Origin: Desulforhopalus sp.
GTDB taxonomy: Bacteria; Desulfobacterota; Desulfobulbia; Desulfobulbales; Desulfocapsaceae
Direction of reading: 5' to 3'
Assembly: GCA_023231425.1 (NCBI GenBank)
Contig: JALNVI010000007.1
Span: forward strand, 1-64,000
Length of the DNA: 64,000 nucleotides
Positions 26,362-35,399 of this stretch are shown piece after piece; within the stretch, counting starts at the first letter, position 1, and the number at the start of each line of letters is the position of its first letter. Under the pieces are notes generated by a model. The model was not told where the DNA came from. It did no database searches and was given only the letters and a program-made list of their open reading frames with translations. Made by a program: the position numbers and the translations under genes.

Positions 26362-27478
26362 TCAGCGCTTCATGCTCATCATCAGATAGGCCTTGATGAA
26401 GGCGTCGAGATTGCCATCCAGAACCGCATCAATGTTGCCGGTTTCGTAGTTGGTACGCAGATCTTTGATCATGCGGTAAGGCTGCATGACGTAGGAACGA
26501 ATCTGACTGCCCCACGAGATCCCCATCTTATCCCCCGCAAGACTTTCGTGCTCTTCTTCCTGTTTACACCGCTCCACTTCATAGAGGCGGGAAGCGAGCA
26601 TTTTCATCGCAGTAGCCTTGTTGTGATGCTGGCTGCGTTCGTTCTGACACTGCACCACAATTCCTGTAGGAATATGGGTAATACGAATGGCGGAACTGGT
26701 CTTATTGACGTGCTGACCACCCGCGCCGCTGGACCGATAGGTATCAATGCGCAGATCCTTGTCATCAATCTCCACGTTGATGGAATCGTCAAGTTCCGGC
26801 ATCACCATCACCGAAGCGAACGAGGTGTGTCGACGGCCGCTGGAGTCAAACGGAGAAATACGCACCAGGCGGTGAATCCCGATCTCCGAGCGAAGGTAAC
26901 CGTAGGCAAAACGCCCGGTGAGCATGACGCTCACCGATTTAACTCCGGCCTCGTCTCCTGCCTGATAGTCGAGAATGCTGGTCTTACAGCCATGACGCTC
27001 ACCCCAGCGAAGATACATGCGCAGAAGAATGTCGGTCCAGTCTTGAGCCTCCGTACCGCCAGCACCGGCGTGGATCTCAATGATAGCGTTAGAGCGATCG
27101 TGTTCGCCAGAGAACATGCATTCCAGCTCGGCGAGAGCAAGGCTCTCTTCAATCTCTTCAATCTTGTCGGCAATCTCCTGTTCCAGCTCGACGTCCTTCT
27201 CCTCAATAACCATCTCAAGGAAAAGATCAGTATCCTCATACTCTTTCCAGCGGGCGTCAAATCCGTTGACGGTGTCCTGAAGCTGTCCCAGTTCCTTCTG
27301 GGTTTCCTGCGCCACATCCGTTTTTTCCCAGAAACCGGGAGCGAGAGTCTGCCGCTCAAGCTCTTCAATGCGAAATCTCAGATTAGAGACGTCAAAGATG
27401 CTCCTTCAGGCCGAGCAGGCGACCTTTGATATCATCAAGTTTCTGTTGAGAAACTGCGGTACCGATTTCAACAGCCAT
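26362..27478 (-). CDS. prfB: Peptide chain release factor 2 (programmed +1 frameshift)
   Basis: RF2 releases finished peptides at UGA and UAA stops. Translation starts at the ATG at 27478 (MAVEIGTAVSQQKLDDIKGR), reaches an in-frame TGA as codon 29 (27394-27392) and must shift +1 at CTT-TGA-C to read the remaining 343 codons. The 371-residue product shows the stop-recognition motif SPF (ISPFDSSGRRHTSF) and the catalytic GGQ (SSGAGGQHVNKTSS) near residue 252. A search starting only at the later ATG at 27315 would miss the first 54 residues. The gene stands alone between lnt and hrpB. Confidence 0.96.
27391..27406 (-). promoter_or_regulatory. prfB autoregulatory frameshift site
   Basis: On the minus strand the sequence reads AAGGAGCATCTTTGAC. 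The internal Shine-Dalgarno AAGGAG, the slippery CTT, the in-frame TGA and the following C are the four elements of the classic RF2 site. Low RF2 favours the +1 shift; high RF2 favours termination, giving feedback control. Confidence 0.95.
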
Positions 27479-27595
27479 AAGAGTTCTCCTTCTTAATACG
27501 GGGAGTGGAGCCGATCATTGCCGACCGGACTCCGCAAAATCCTGCCGCCGGACACTCTGTCCGACGAACGCGTTGATTTATCATTATTTTACAGA

Positions 27596-29191
27596 TTACA
27601 CAACCCTTTTGCACACTGCAGAGCCAGCACACAGAGCAATCGACACCAGAAAACAGAGCGGCCCGAAGAGCCAGCCGAAGCGCACATAGGGCGTACAGCC
27701 GCTCATCAGCGGGGCGGTAACCGTCTCCGCCGCAGGCACAAAAAGATCGCTGCGCTGTTGCACCCGCCCGTCGGGCAGAATCAGCCCGGAGTAGCCGGTA
27801 TTGGCTGCGCGGACGATGGCACGACGGGTCTCCACGGCACGCATGATGGTCATGGCAAGACTGTGCTTTGGTGCACTGCTTCTGCCGTACCAGGCGTCAT
27901 TGGTGATGTTGAACAGCAGATTCGCCCCCGCGTTTACCCACTCGCGACTCAGCTCTGGGAAAACCGATTCATAACAGATCAACACCCCCCCATGTATTGA
28001 TTTCTGCGCACCGGGAACGTCAGCTGCGGAAGTAAAGGGAATCTCCAGAGGCGTATGGATGGTCCCAGGAGTAAAATTCCCCCCGGACTCCACCAATGGT
28101 GCGAGAAAGGGCAACACCTTCTGCAGGGGCACATATTCGCCAAAGGGAACCAGGTGAGATTTGAAGTAGAGGGTATCCAGTTGTTCCTGCGGGGCAAGCA
28201 GGAGAGCGGCATTGTAAATATTCAGCAGCTTTTTCTGCCGATCAACGACCTTAAACCAGGGCACACCCGTGAGCAGCGGAGTCTTGCTGGTATGAACAAA
28301 GTTGACGAGGTTATCTGTAAGATCGCTGACGGTGGGATAGAATGGCATGGCCGTCTCCGGCCAGACAAAAAGATCTGGTCGTTCACCGCCGTGAAGCAGA
28401 CTGCGGGAGAGGGCCAGGTAGTTGAAAACCGTCTCCTTTTGAGCCTCGGGACTCCACTTGTCCTTTTGTGAGACGTTCCCCTGGATGATTCCTACCTGTA
28501 CCTCACCGGAAGAATCTCCCGCAGGAAGAAGCGAAACAAATGCGTAGAGCATGATGCCCGCAACAAGAAGCAGTGATACTAAACGTCCACATTTTATATA
28601 ACGGGAAAGAAGCAGCCAGACACCCGCATTGATAAAGACCAGCATCGCCGTGACACCGTGGTGTCCAAGCAGTGCTGCCGGCTGGATGAGAGCCGGCTGC
28701 GGAGCAAGATAGCAGCCGAGATCCATCCAGGGAAATCCTGTAAACGCAAACCCTCGAAGCCAGTCCAGTCCCACCCAGCAGACGGGCAGAAAGAGGAGCA
28801 GGACGACAGCGGAAAATCGGGGAACGACCTGGCGTGCTGCAAGACAAAAAAAGGCTGGATAAAGGGCCATATATCCGGAGAGGAGCAGCAGAGCAAGCAC
28901 CGAGACGGGCAGGGGAAGGCCACCATAATGACTGATGACATTGACAATCCAGTGAAGCAGAAAGACAAAGAGCACCACTCCGAAGGCGAGCCCCGCGAGA
29001 AAAACTTTCTTCGCTGGCAGGGGGCGAAAAGCAGCCTGTTCAAGAAAAAAGAAGAGAGGCACAAGAGCAAAAAAGGAAAGAGGCCAGAAGCCGAAATCTC
29101 CGGGGGCAGCAAGCCAGAGGAGAAGGGCAGAGAGCAGCGGCAGGAGGTAGTTCCCGCGGTCTCTGCGGCGCTCCCCATTCCGTACCATCAT
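27596..29191 (-). CDS. lnt: Apolipoprotein N-acyltransferase
   Basis: This is the inner-membrane enzyme that adds the third acyl chain to the N-terminal cysteine of lipoproteins. The 531-residue product has about six hydrophobic N-terminal segments and then a periplasmic nitrilase-like domain with the full catalytic triad: Glu in FVWPETAMPFY, Lys in LYFKSHLVPFGEYVP, and Cys in GVLICYESVFPEL. It ends with one more membrane helix. Its ATG overlaps the stop of the corC-like gene by four bases, the usual corC-lnt order. Confidence 0.94.
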   Translation of the reverse strand: MMVRNGERRRDRGNYLLPLLSALLLWLAAPGDFGFWPLSFFALVPLFFFLEQAAFRPLPAKKVFLAGLAFGVVLFVFLLHWIVNVISHYGGLPLPVSVLALLLLSGYMALYPAFFCLAARQVVPRFSAVVLLLFLPVCWVGLDWLRGFAFTGFPWMDLGCYLAPQPALIQPAALLGHHGVTAMLVFINAGVWLLLSRYIKCGRLVSLLLVAGIMLYAFVSLLPAGDSSGEVQVGIIQGNVSQKDKWSPEAQKETVFNYLALSRSLLHGGERPDLFVWPETAMPFYPTVSDLTDNLVNFVHTSKTPLLTGVPWFKVVDRQKKLLNIYNAALLLAPQEQLDTLYFKSHLVPFGEYVPLQKVLPFLAPLVESGGNFTPGTIHTPLEIPFTSAADVPGAQKSIHGGVLICYESVFPELSREWVNAGANLLFNITNDAWYGRSSAPKHSLAMTIMRAVETRRAIVRAANTGYSGLILPDGRVQQRSDLFVPAAETVTAPLMSGCTPYVRFGWLFGPLCFLVSIALCAGSAVCKRVV

Positions 29192-30177
29192 GACTGTTGC
29201 TCCGGCTGATACAAGTTTTGCTCAATCCTCGAGACACGGATTCTTTCAATATGGCGGCTGGAGGCCTCTTCTACCCGCAGTTTCAAGCCGCAGACCTCCA
29301 CCTCGTCATTTTTCTCCGCAAGGCGCCCGAGCTTCTGCACCACCAGTCCACCAATGGATTCATAGGGGCCCTCAGGAAAATCGACGTTGAAATAGTCCTC
29401 AATTTTCTCCACATCCACCCAGCCATGAACACGAACACCACCGTCTGTGAGAACCTCAAACGTAACCTCTTCGTCAGTGACATCGTCATACTCATCGTCA
29501 ATCTCACCAACAATTTCTTCGAGGATATCCTCCATGGTCACAAGACCCCGCACTGAACCAAACTCGTCGGAGATAATGCTGATATGCAATTTTGTCCGCT
29601 GAAATTCACGCAGGATCTCGACAATGGGCCGCTCTTCCGCACAGATGTTCACCGGCCGGAGAAACTCTTCGAGATTTGCCTCTTTCTCTTCAAGACCGGC
29701 ACAGAGACGCAACAGATCCTTGACGTGAATGATACCGATCATGTTATCAATGCTCTCGCGATACACCGGGATACGGGTGAAACCGCTGTCAATGGCCAGA
29801 GCAATCAGATCATGAACAGGGGAGGATATCTCACAGGCAACAATCTCCGCAGCGGGAGTCATAACCTCGGAGGCAGTAGTATCGTGGAATTCGAGGAGGG
29901 AATTGATCATTTTCTCCTCGAGTGAGGAGATGAGTCCATGCTCCTCTCCCTCCTCAAGGATACCCTGAATCTCCTGATCAAGATCTGCCCGCATTCCCTT
30001 CTTGCGAAAAAGGAGGAAGTTTAAAATTCTCTGAAGCAGGCCTGAGGAAGAGGATTCCGTACAGGTTTCCTTCTCCTCAGGCTCAGGGGGGCCTATCTCT
30101 TCAGTCTTATCAGGGGAGCCAGCATCTTCAATCTTATCAGAGGGGGCTGTATCATCCATAGGTATATAATTTTCCAA
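29188..30177 (-). CDS. corC: CorC/HlyC-type CBS-domain protein
   Basis: This is a cytosolic protein with two CBS domains and a C-terminal CorC_HlyC domain, linked to magnesium or cobalt efflux in enterobacteria. The 329-residue product begins with an acidic, Pro/Glu-rich tail. DTTASEVMTPAAEIVACE and GIIHVKDLLRL mark the CBS pair, ISDEFGSVRGLVTMEDILEEIVGEI is the family signature, and VHGWVDVEKIEDYFNVDFPEG begins the CorC domain. The N-terminal DUF21 membrane domain of larger homologues is absent, as in E. coli CorC. The listed start is TTG (30177); the ATG at 30159 is equally plausible. Confidence 0.88.
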   Translation of the reverse strand: MENYIPMDDTAPSDKIEDAGSPDKTEEIGPPEPEEKETCTESSSSGLLQRILNFLLFRKKGMRADLDQEIQGILEEGEEHGLISSLEEKMINSLLEFHDTTASEVMTPAAEIVACEISSPVHDLIALAIDSGFTRIPVYRESIDNMIGIIHVKDLLRLCAGLEEKEANLEEFLRPVNICAEERPIVEILREFQRTKLHISIISDEFGSVRGLVTMEDILEEIVGEIDDEYDDVTDEEVTFEVLTDGGVRVHGWVDVEKIEDYFNVDFPEGPYESIGGLVVQKLGRLAEKNDEVEVCGLKLRVEEASSRHIERIRVSRIEQNLYQPEQQS

Positions 30178-30239
30178 AGTAAACAGGGTTTAAAAAGGTC
30201 ACAGGAAAAGAAGTTTAATTTTCCAGAACACCACCAACA

Positions 30240-30480
30240 TTACACCATATCGATCTCTTTCTCACAGGCAAATGCAGTCTTGCGGGAGCGTTCAAAGACG
30301 GTGAAGGCACAGCAGTAGAGCAGAATGGCAACAATCAGAGTTGCGGGAAAGCCGTAGAAAATAGAAAGGATCACGCTTGTCAGTCCACCACCCGGTAAAG
30401 AGGCCGTTCATCGCCCAGGCCCGGGAGATGGCCCCCCTCAGGCTGTTTCTCAAGGGGCAGCATACCCAGCGGGAAGGGCA
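30240..30480 (-). pseudogene. Decayed C-terminal fragment of a polytopic membrane protein
   Basis: Three frames on the minus strand piece together one C-terminus: WHVPFPLGML, then RGAISRAWAMNGLFT, then GGLTSVILSIFYGF and LIVAILLYCCAFTVFERS, ending at the TAA at 30240-30242. The order AWAMNGLFT-VVGG-SVILSIFYGF is typical of membrane proteins related to spermidine synthase-like multispan proteins; that family call is tentative. At least two frameshifts separate the pieces, so it is not expressed as a protein. Confidence 0.6.
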
Positions 30481-30624
30481 CATGCCAGCGTTTCCGGTTG
30501 GTAATTCCGAGCCCCCAAAACAACGTTATCTCAGTTCCCCCCAGAGGACGTTCTGTGTTGTATGGTAAAGAGCTTCAGGTGGCCATCTAAGTCAAAGCAT
30601 CTTTCGTTCAGTCAGACTGTGGTG

Positions 30625-30660
30625 ACTAACCATACTGCAACTCACTCTTTTTCATATCAC
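30625..30660 (-). repeat. Short sequence shared with the IS30-like remnant at 34900-34935
   Basis: The 23 bases at 30638-30660 are identical to 34913-34935, and flanking bases are similar (TAACCATA on both). On the minus strand both read ATGAAAAAGAGTGAGTTG. This looks like a leftover 5' end of the same insertion sequence, directly beside repeat copy C. Confidence 0.6.
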
Positions 30661-30674
30661 CGTATTGCCCTTAT

Positions 30675-30840
30675 GGGTCCCTTGAATAATCTTGTATTTC
30701 GTTCATATTCGAGGCACAGAAGAAAATTTACCACAGGCATATTTTTGATCTCTCGACATCTCGTTCCTCGCTTTGTCGGAGGATAATTTTTTGACTGTAA
30801 CGAATAGGATGGGCGAAAGACTGATTATTCAAGGTTCCCT
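30675..30840 (+). repeat. Dispersed intergenic repeat, copy C (166 bp, best-preserved ends)
   Basis: The copy starts GGGTCCCTTGAATAATC and ends GATTATTCAAGGTTCCC, giving imperfect terminal inverted repeats of about 17 bases. Inside are TTCGTTCATATTCGAGGCAC, AATTTACCACAGGCATA, the CTCGTTCCTCGCTTTGTCGG module and TTTTTTGACTGTAACGAAT. The reverse complement aligns over nearly its whole length with copy F at 57938-58113. Confidence 0.85.
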
Positions 30841-30955
30841 TATATGGTACTAATCCAGCTGTTGTCATATGGCAGCATGACGGGAATCTCCCCCTGTCTC
30901 TTATTACAACCATTTCTACTGGAGCCAGTCTGAAGCTTTTCTCCAGGTAACACCC

Positions 30956-32761
30956 TTACTTTTCAGGCTCTTCCGTTCTGACCTCGGCGGAAATTTTTCC
31001 TGTCAGGGCCATTTCACTGTTACTCTTTATCTCAAGAGAATGAAAAGTAACAGAAGGCAGTTCAAAGTAGAAAAAATTGTCCCTGTCTCTCTTCACCACA
31101 GCTTCTCTCTTTGTCTGGCCATCGATGCCCAAAAGCAGCACATTCACTTTCCGCACAGGAGATTCCATGGAGATACGTAAAATACGTACAGCGTCACTTT
31201 CAGGATTGAGAGAGACTAAACCCGTTCCCTGCATAATAAAACCTTGATCTCCACGCCCCACAGTCAGAAAAATCCCCGAACTGAGATCCGCAAACTTCCC
31301 GCGCAGCCAGGCCGCGGCAAAACCCGGCGGATTGTCCGGAGGCTTCCGCAGAATATACATACTCAGGACCTCCTGCACAACAATCGCTGGCTTCACATAG
31401 TGAAACAGATGTCTAGGAAAATTGGTCACCACACGATAATGCATTACCTCCTGAGCGTCCGCACTGAAAAAATAGACGCACTTCTCAAGGAACGAATCCC
31501 CGAGCAGAAGCAGCGAGGGAATCTTCCCCTGCGGATTTCTGACCAGCAGCAGCCTGATGCTGTGCCCCTTTCCGTTTTTCACCCGTTGTTCCGGCGGATA
31601 GACGTCATCAATCCCTTTTTCCGGCAGATCAAGAACACTGTCCCAGCGACCACCGGGCCGTGGAACCATTGTAATATAGTGCTCTTTTTTTTGCATTTCC
31701 TCAGGAAGGCCCACCATTTTTATAAAACGATGGTGCGCCCAGTGTTGATTGACAGAGAGCGTGAATTCACTGAACTGCGGGTGGTCAAGACCATACTGCG
31801 GATACATCTCCCGCAGACGATCCATAACTGCCTGATAGGCCGTGAATGCCCCGTAAAAATTCCAGTGGAAATCTGTTTTATAAAACAGAAGGGGATAGTC
31901 CCGTTTCTGTTTAGCTTTTAACAGAGGAGGAAGCAGATTTATAAAATTGACATCGGAATAGTTCTGCAGATATCCGCTCAGCTGCTGAAACCTGCCTGGC
32001 GCTGCCGTTTTGGTGGCAGAACTCAAAGAAGAGGGCAGATACTCGGGATAAACCATTGCCTTCGTGGGAGCCAGAATAAAGACATACTCAGAACCGCGTT
32101 CCTTCAGCCAGTATTTCCGTTCTTCCAAAACCCTGCGCCACTGATGAAGATCCTCTTTGGAGAAAGGCATCTGCCCCATGTAATCCGCAATGTTATCAAA
32201 ATTTTCGGTAATGCCCTTTTCCACCCTTCGTGCGCCCCACCCCTCAAAGTAGAAGCCCTTTTTCCCGACTGCCACATTGTTGTTCGGCGAAACATGCAGC
32301 ACATACACCTTGAGAATGGCATTGAGATTGATAAACAATTCTGAGAGTTGGAAATCATTCTTCACATAATGGTCAAATCTCCGGGGAAACTGCTGCAGCA
32401 GGGCAGAGGCCGTGGCGACCTTCGAGGAGTACTGCGAAATAATGGTGGATTTTACATGCTGCACATGCCGGAAAACATCTGTAAATTGTGAAACCACGGG
32501 AAAAAACATAATGCTGAGAAAAAGCAAAAACACCGCCAGTCTGCCCAGAAAATGAGGCTCCTTAAAAGGAAGGTGGGGAATTCTGATCGCCGCAAAGACG
32601 ACTCCGGCGGCAACAAGAAGAACGCGCACCAGCAGATGATCCCACTGCTGCTCCGCAATGTCCTCTTCCAGCTGATACTGCAGACAGAAGAGGAGGAAGC
32701 CCGCCACTCCTGCGACAACAATCCCCCTGCTCACCCATGAATGTTTCATTATCTGACGCAC
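30956..32761 (-). CDS. AlgX/AlgJ-like SGNH acetyltransferase-associated protein
   Basis: This protein is likely part of an O-acetylation machine for an exported polysaccharide. The 601-residue product has about three N-terminal hydrophobic segments and then a periplasmic SGNH-hydrolase-like domain. The catalytic signatures are FYKTDFHWNFYGAF (the DxHW motif) and LLLGDSFLEKC (the GDS nucleophile block). The AlgI-type gene lies 6 bases upstream on the same strand, the usual pairing of membrane acyl donor and periplasmic transferase. The start is uncertain: GTG at 32761 or ATG at 32749, neither with a good ribosome-binding site. The last 100 residues match nothing I recognise. Confidence 0.85.
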   Translation of the reverse strand: MRQIMKHSWVSRGIVVAGVAGFLLFCLQYQLEEDIAEQQWDHLLVRVLLVAAGVVFAAIRIPHLPFKEPHFLGRLAVFLLFLSIMFFPVVSQFTDVFRHVQHVKSTIISQYSSKVATASALLQQFPRRFDHYVKNDFQLSELFINLNAILKVYVLHVSPNNNVAVGKKGFYFEGWGARRVEKGITENFDNIADYMGQMPFSKEDLHQWRRVLEERKYWLKERGSEYVFILAPTKAMVYPEYLPSSLSSATKTAAPGRFQQLSGYLQNYSDVNFINLLPPLLKAKQKRDYPLLFYKTDFHWNFYGAFTAYQAVMDRLREMYPQYGLDHPQFSEFTLSVNQHWAHHRFIKMVGLPEEMQKKEHYITMVPRPGGRWDSVLDLPEKGIDDVYPPEQRVKNGKGHSIRLLLVRNPQGKIPSLLLLGDSFLEKCVYFFSADAQEVMHYRVVTNFPRHLFHYVKPAIVVQEVLSMYILRKPPDNPPGFAAAWLRGKFADLSSGIFLTVGRGDQGFIMQGTGLVSLNPESDAVRILRISMESPVRKVNVLLLGIDGQTKREAVVKRDRDNFFYFELPSVTFHSLEIKSNSEMALTGKISAEVRTEEPEK

Positions 32762-32767
32762 GATTCT

Positions 32768-34222
32768 TTAAAACCTGAAATAGAGGAAGGGGTTGTAATC
32801 GGAGCCAAGTATGCTGGAGATCGAATACAGGTAGATGAATCCGAGGGAGAGAAAAGAGAGAAGCTGCCACACGGCTCCACTGAACTTCCCTGTTATAACA
32901 TCTTCGAGCGAGTCAATATTCAATGCCTTTAAAATAATTTCCCGGACAGGAGCAGAGAAAATAATTGCAATGATGAAGGTCAGGATAAAGTTATTATTCA
33001 CATTGATGAAGATTTGTGAATTGAAAAGATCCGGTCGACCAAAGGAAAACATGGCCTTCACATACCCCATCGCATAGCCGATCGAATCGGCACGGAAGAT
33101 GACCCAGCCGATGATAACCGCAACAAGCGTATAGAGATGCTGCACAGGAGAGGGCATCCACTCCAACATTTTCCGCCCGGGGTAGAGGCGTTCCCAGACC
33201 AGAAAAAAACCATGGTACAGCCCCCATGTCACAAAGGTCCAGCTCGCGCCGTGCCAGAGCCCGCAAAGGAAAAAGACCACGACCAGATTGAAGTACGTGC
33301 GCCCTGCCCCCTTCCTGTTGCCGCCCAGCGGAAGATAAAGATAATCTTTGAACCACGAAGAGAGCGAGATATGCCATCTTCTCCAAAACTCTTTCATTGA
33401 ACGGGAGAAGTAAGGGTAGTTGAAGTTCTCCGGAAAGTGAAAACCAAACATCCGCCCCAACCCGATTGCCATGTCCGAGTAACCCGAAAAATCATAGTAG
33501 ATTTGCAGGGTGTAGGCGATTGCGCCAACCCAGGCGAGTCCGGCGGGGATTCGATCTGGAGGCAAAGAGAAGAGATAATCTGCAGTACTCCCGAGGACAT
33601 TTGCCACCAACACTTTTTTACCAAGACCAATGATAAAACGCTGCACTCCGCTGAAAAAATCATCAAAGGTAACCCGCCACTCGGAAAGCTCTTTCGCAAT
33701 ATCGTGGTAACGAACAATTGGTCCTGCGATAAGCTGTGGAAACAGGGAGATATAGAGGGCAGTCTTGATCGGATTTTTCTGCACAGTTTCTGTTCCCTTA
33801 TAGACGTCAACGATATAAGAGAGAGCCTGAAAGGTAAAAAAAGAGATACCGATCGGCAGATGAACTTCGGGATTGCTGACAGCTGGCAGACCGGCCACCT
33901 GTAACAGGTCACTGAGATTTCCAACAAGAAAACCGGTATATTTGAAATAGCCCAGCAGTCCAAGGTTGGCAATGATTCCCAGCGCCAGAATTCTACCGCT
34001 GCATCCGCCGCGTTTTTTCGAAGAATCAATGAGAAGCCCGAAAACGTGGTTAGAGGCGATGGAGGCCAGCATCAGGAGAACGTAGGCACTCTCTCCCCAG
34101 GCGTAGAAAAGGAGACTGGCCGCGAGCAGAATAAGATTCCGCAGCGCTTTCCCACAGAACAGCACCGACACGAGAACTGCGGGCAGGAAGAGGAAAAGAA
34201 ATACAGTTGAGCTAAAAACCAT
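32768..34222 (-). CDS. MBOAT-family O-acyltransferase (AlgI-like)
   Basis: This polytopic inner-membrane protein moves acetyl groups across the membrane for polysaccharide O-acetylation. The 484-residue product has about 11 hydrophobic segments. Family signatures are LPIGISFFTFQALSYIVDVY, FPQLIAGPIVRYHDI, QIYYDFSGYSDMAIGLG, EFWRRWHISLSSWFKDYLY and the catalytic His in LCGLWHGASWTF followed by GLYHG. It matches AlgI/DltB-type proteins. No alginate polymerase is nearby, so the modified glycan is unknown. Confidence 0.92.
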   Translation of the reverse strand: MVFSSTVFLFLFLPAVLVSVLFCGKALRNLILLAASLLFYAWGESAYVLLMLASIASNHVFGLLIDSSKKRGGCSGRILALGIIANLGLLGYFKYTGFLVGNLSDLLQVAGLPAVSNPEVHLPIGISFFTFQALSYIVDVYKGTETVQKNPIKTALYISLFPQLIAGPIVRYHDIAKELSEWRVTFDDFFSGVQRFIIGLGKKVLVANVLGSTADYLFSLPPDRIPAGLAWVGAIAYTLQIYYDFSGYSDMAIGLGRMFGFHFPENFNYPYFSRSMKEFWRRWHISLSSWFKDYLYLPLGGNRKGAGRTYFNLVVVFFLCGLWHGASWTFVTWGLYHGFFLVWERLYPGRKMLEWMPSPVQHLYTLVAVIIGWVIFRADSIGYAMGYVKAMFSFGRPDLFNSQIFINVNNNFILTFIIAIIFSAPVREIILKALNIDSLEDVITGKFSGAVWQLLSFLSLGFIYLYSISSILGSDYNPFLYFRF

Positions 34223-34370
34223 AATTAGTAAACACCTGCAAGATTGTAAAACTTGGTTCGAATGTCATCAGCACTTTTCCCGTCGATATAAACCCTATAC
34301 CAAACCTCCAGCACAACATACAATTTAAAATTTCGCATATAAGCGCGTTATCTTTACACTTCGTCTGCGT

Positions 34371-34945
34371 TCAACCACAAAGCGTAAAACGACTGGTACG
34401 CTCCACAAGGATAGCAAGAGACGTATTCTGCCCATAAACAGTCCTTCCCAGACCCCAATTCGCTTCCTCGTATTCGCGCAATCTGAGGACCTTCTGCAAT
34501 GTCTACGCGGTCAGGAATAAGAGACACCCCGGCTCGCTTGCGTTTACCGCCTTTCCAGCGACGTTTGCCATAACGTGGCAAATACGTGTGGAGTTTTCCT
34601 CCCTTTTGTCTGTCTTTATCAATCCAATAATAAATAATTGTATGGGAAACGTGTTTTTACAGCAGAAATTCAACAAAAAACCGATAGGTTATAGATTTTG
34701 GTGACCATCCAGGCCGAAGCCATTTTCGTATAATCTGCAAGACCTCGGTGCTTTTTTTTGTGGCGTTCTCGGTGAATTTTCTTCTGGCAATCGCTGTCTG
34801 AGATCTTCCTGCCTGATGAAAGGCCATGATCTGATATCTTTCCAAAGGAGTGCGTTACTGGTACCTGTGCATGGTAACCTCCGGTCAGGTTGTCGTAACA
34901 TAACCATATCGACAACTCACTCTTTTTCATATCACGGGGTTGCAC
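34371..34945 (-). pseudogene. Degenerate IS30-family transposase
   Basis: Pieces of one transposase lie in several frames on the minus strand. From the 5' end: LERYQIMAFHQAGRSQTAIAR (helix-turn-helix), IIRKWLRPGWSPKSI, then HVSHTIIYYWI, LPRYGKRRWKGGKRKRAG, IPDRVDIAEGPQI, and finally LAILVERTSRFTLCG ending at the TGA at 34371-34373. The order and motifs are those of IS30 transposases. The rest of the catalytic domain is missing and there are several frameshifts, so it is dead. The 3' end of a related transposase survives at 42039-42122. Confidence 0.75.
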
Positions 34946-35152
34946 TTCTTGTACTAATCCAGCCCTGCTTTATCAATGCTGATAAGACGGATATCAAAGT
35001 CGAGGAAACCGAATTGCTTCATGATGTGCCCCTGGCAAGAAGGTGAATTTGGTTAAAAGTAGACCTTAATCAATCACATCATGCTGATTTTACGTATATT
35101 TTTTTTGTTGTAAGAAGAACTGAAAGGAATTAGTTATTCAAGGGATCTTCGC
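34946..35152. other. Intergenic, possible degraded copy of the dispersed repeat
   Basis: Between the IS30 and IS66 remnants I see no gene. The stretch 35085-35147 weakly resembles one end of the repeat family (TACGTATATTTTTTTTGTTGTAA and AGTTATTCAAGG), but the match is short and not decisive. Confidence 0.3.
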
Positions 35153-35236
35153 ATGGCAAAGGTAAAACAGAAAGTCTCGGGCTGTTTCAAACAACAGGAG
35201 TACGCCAGAGCCTATTGTTGCATCTCAAATTATTAA
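35153..35236 (+). pseudogene. C-terminal fragment of an IS66-type transposase
   Basis: Twenty-seven codons read MAKVKQKVSGCFKQQEYARA then YCCISNY and a stop. The VKQKVSGCF...GA.AFCRIR.YI pattern is the C-terminus of one branch of IS66 transposases. No other part of the element is seen. Confidence 0.5.
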
Positions 35237-35399
35237 TCCGGCGGATAATGAGATCAACTCTATTTGCTGCCCACCTGATAACAGGTCGATAAAGAGTTGT
35301 AAATTTAGAATTCAATACCCGCCGGGTTAATACCTGCAAACTATGACAAACCAGGGGGAGAAACCCTTTGGTCGCAATTCAAACTGCTTTAACCGGGAA

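Noticed and set aside
35085..35147. Seventh copy of the dispersed repeat
   Set aside because: Only a short end-like match (AGTTATTCAAGG and a T-run) is present. I could not align the body, so I did not count it.
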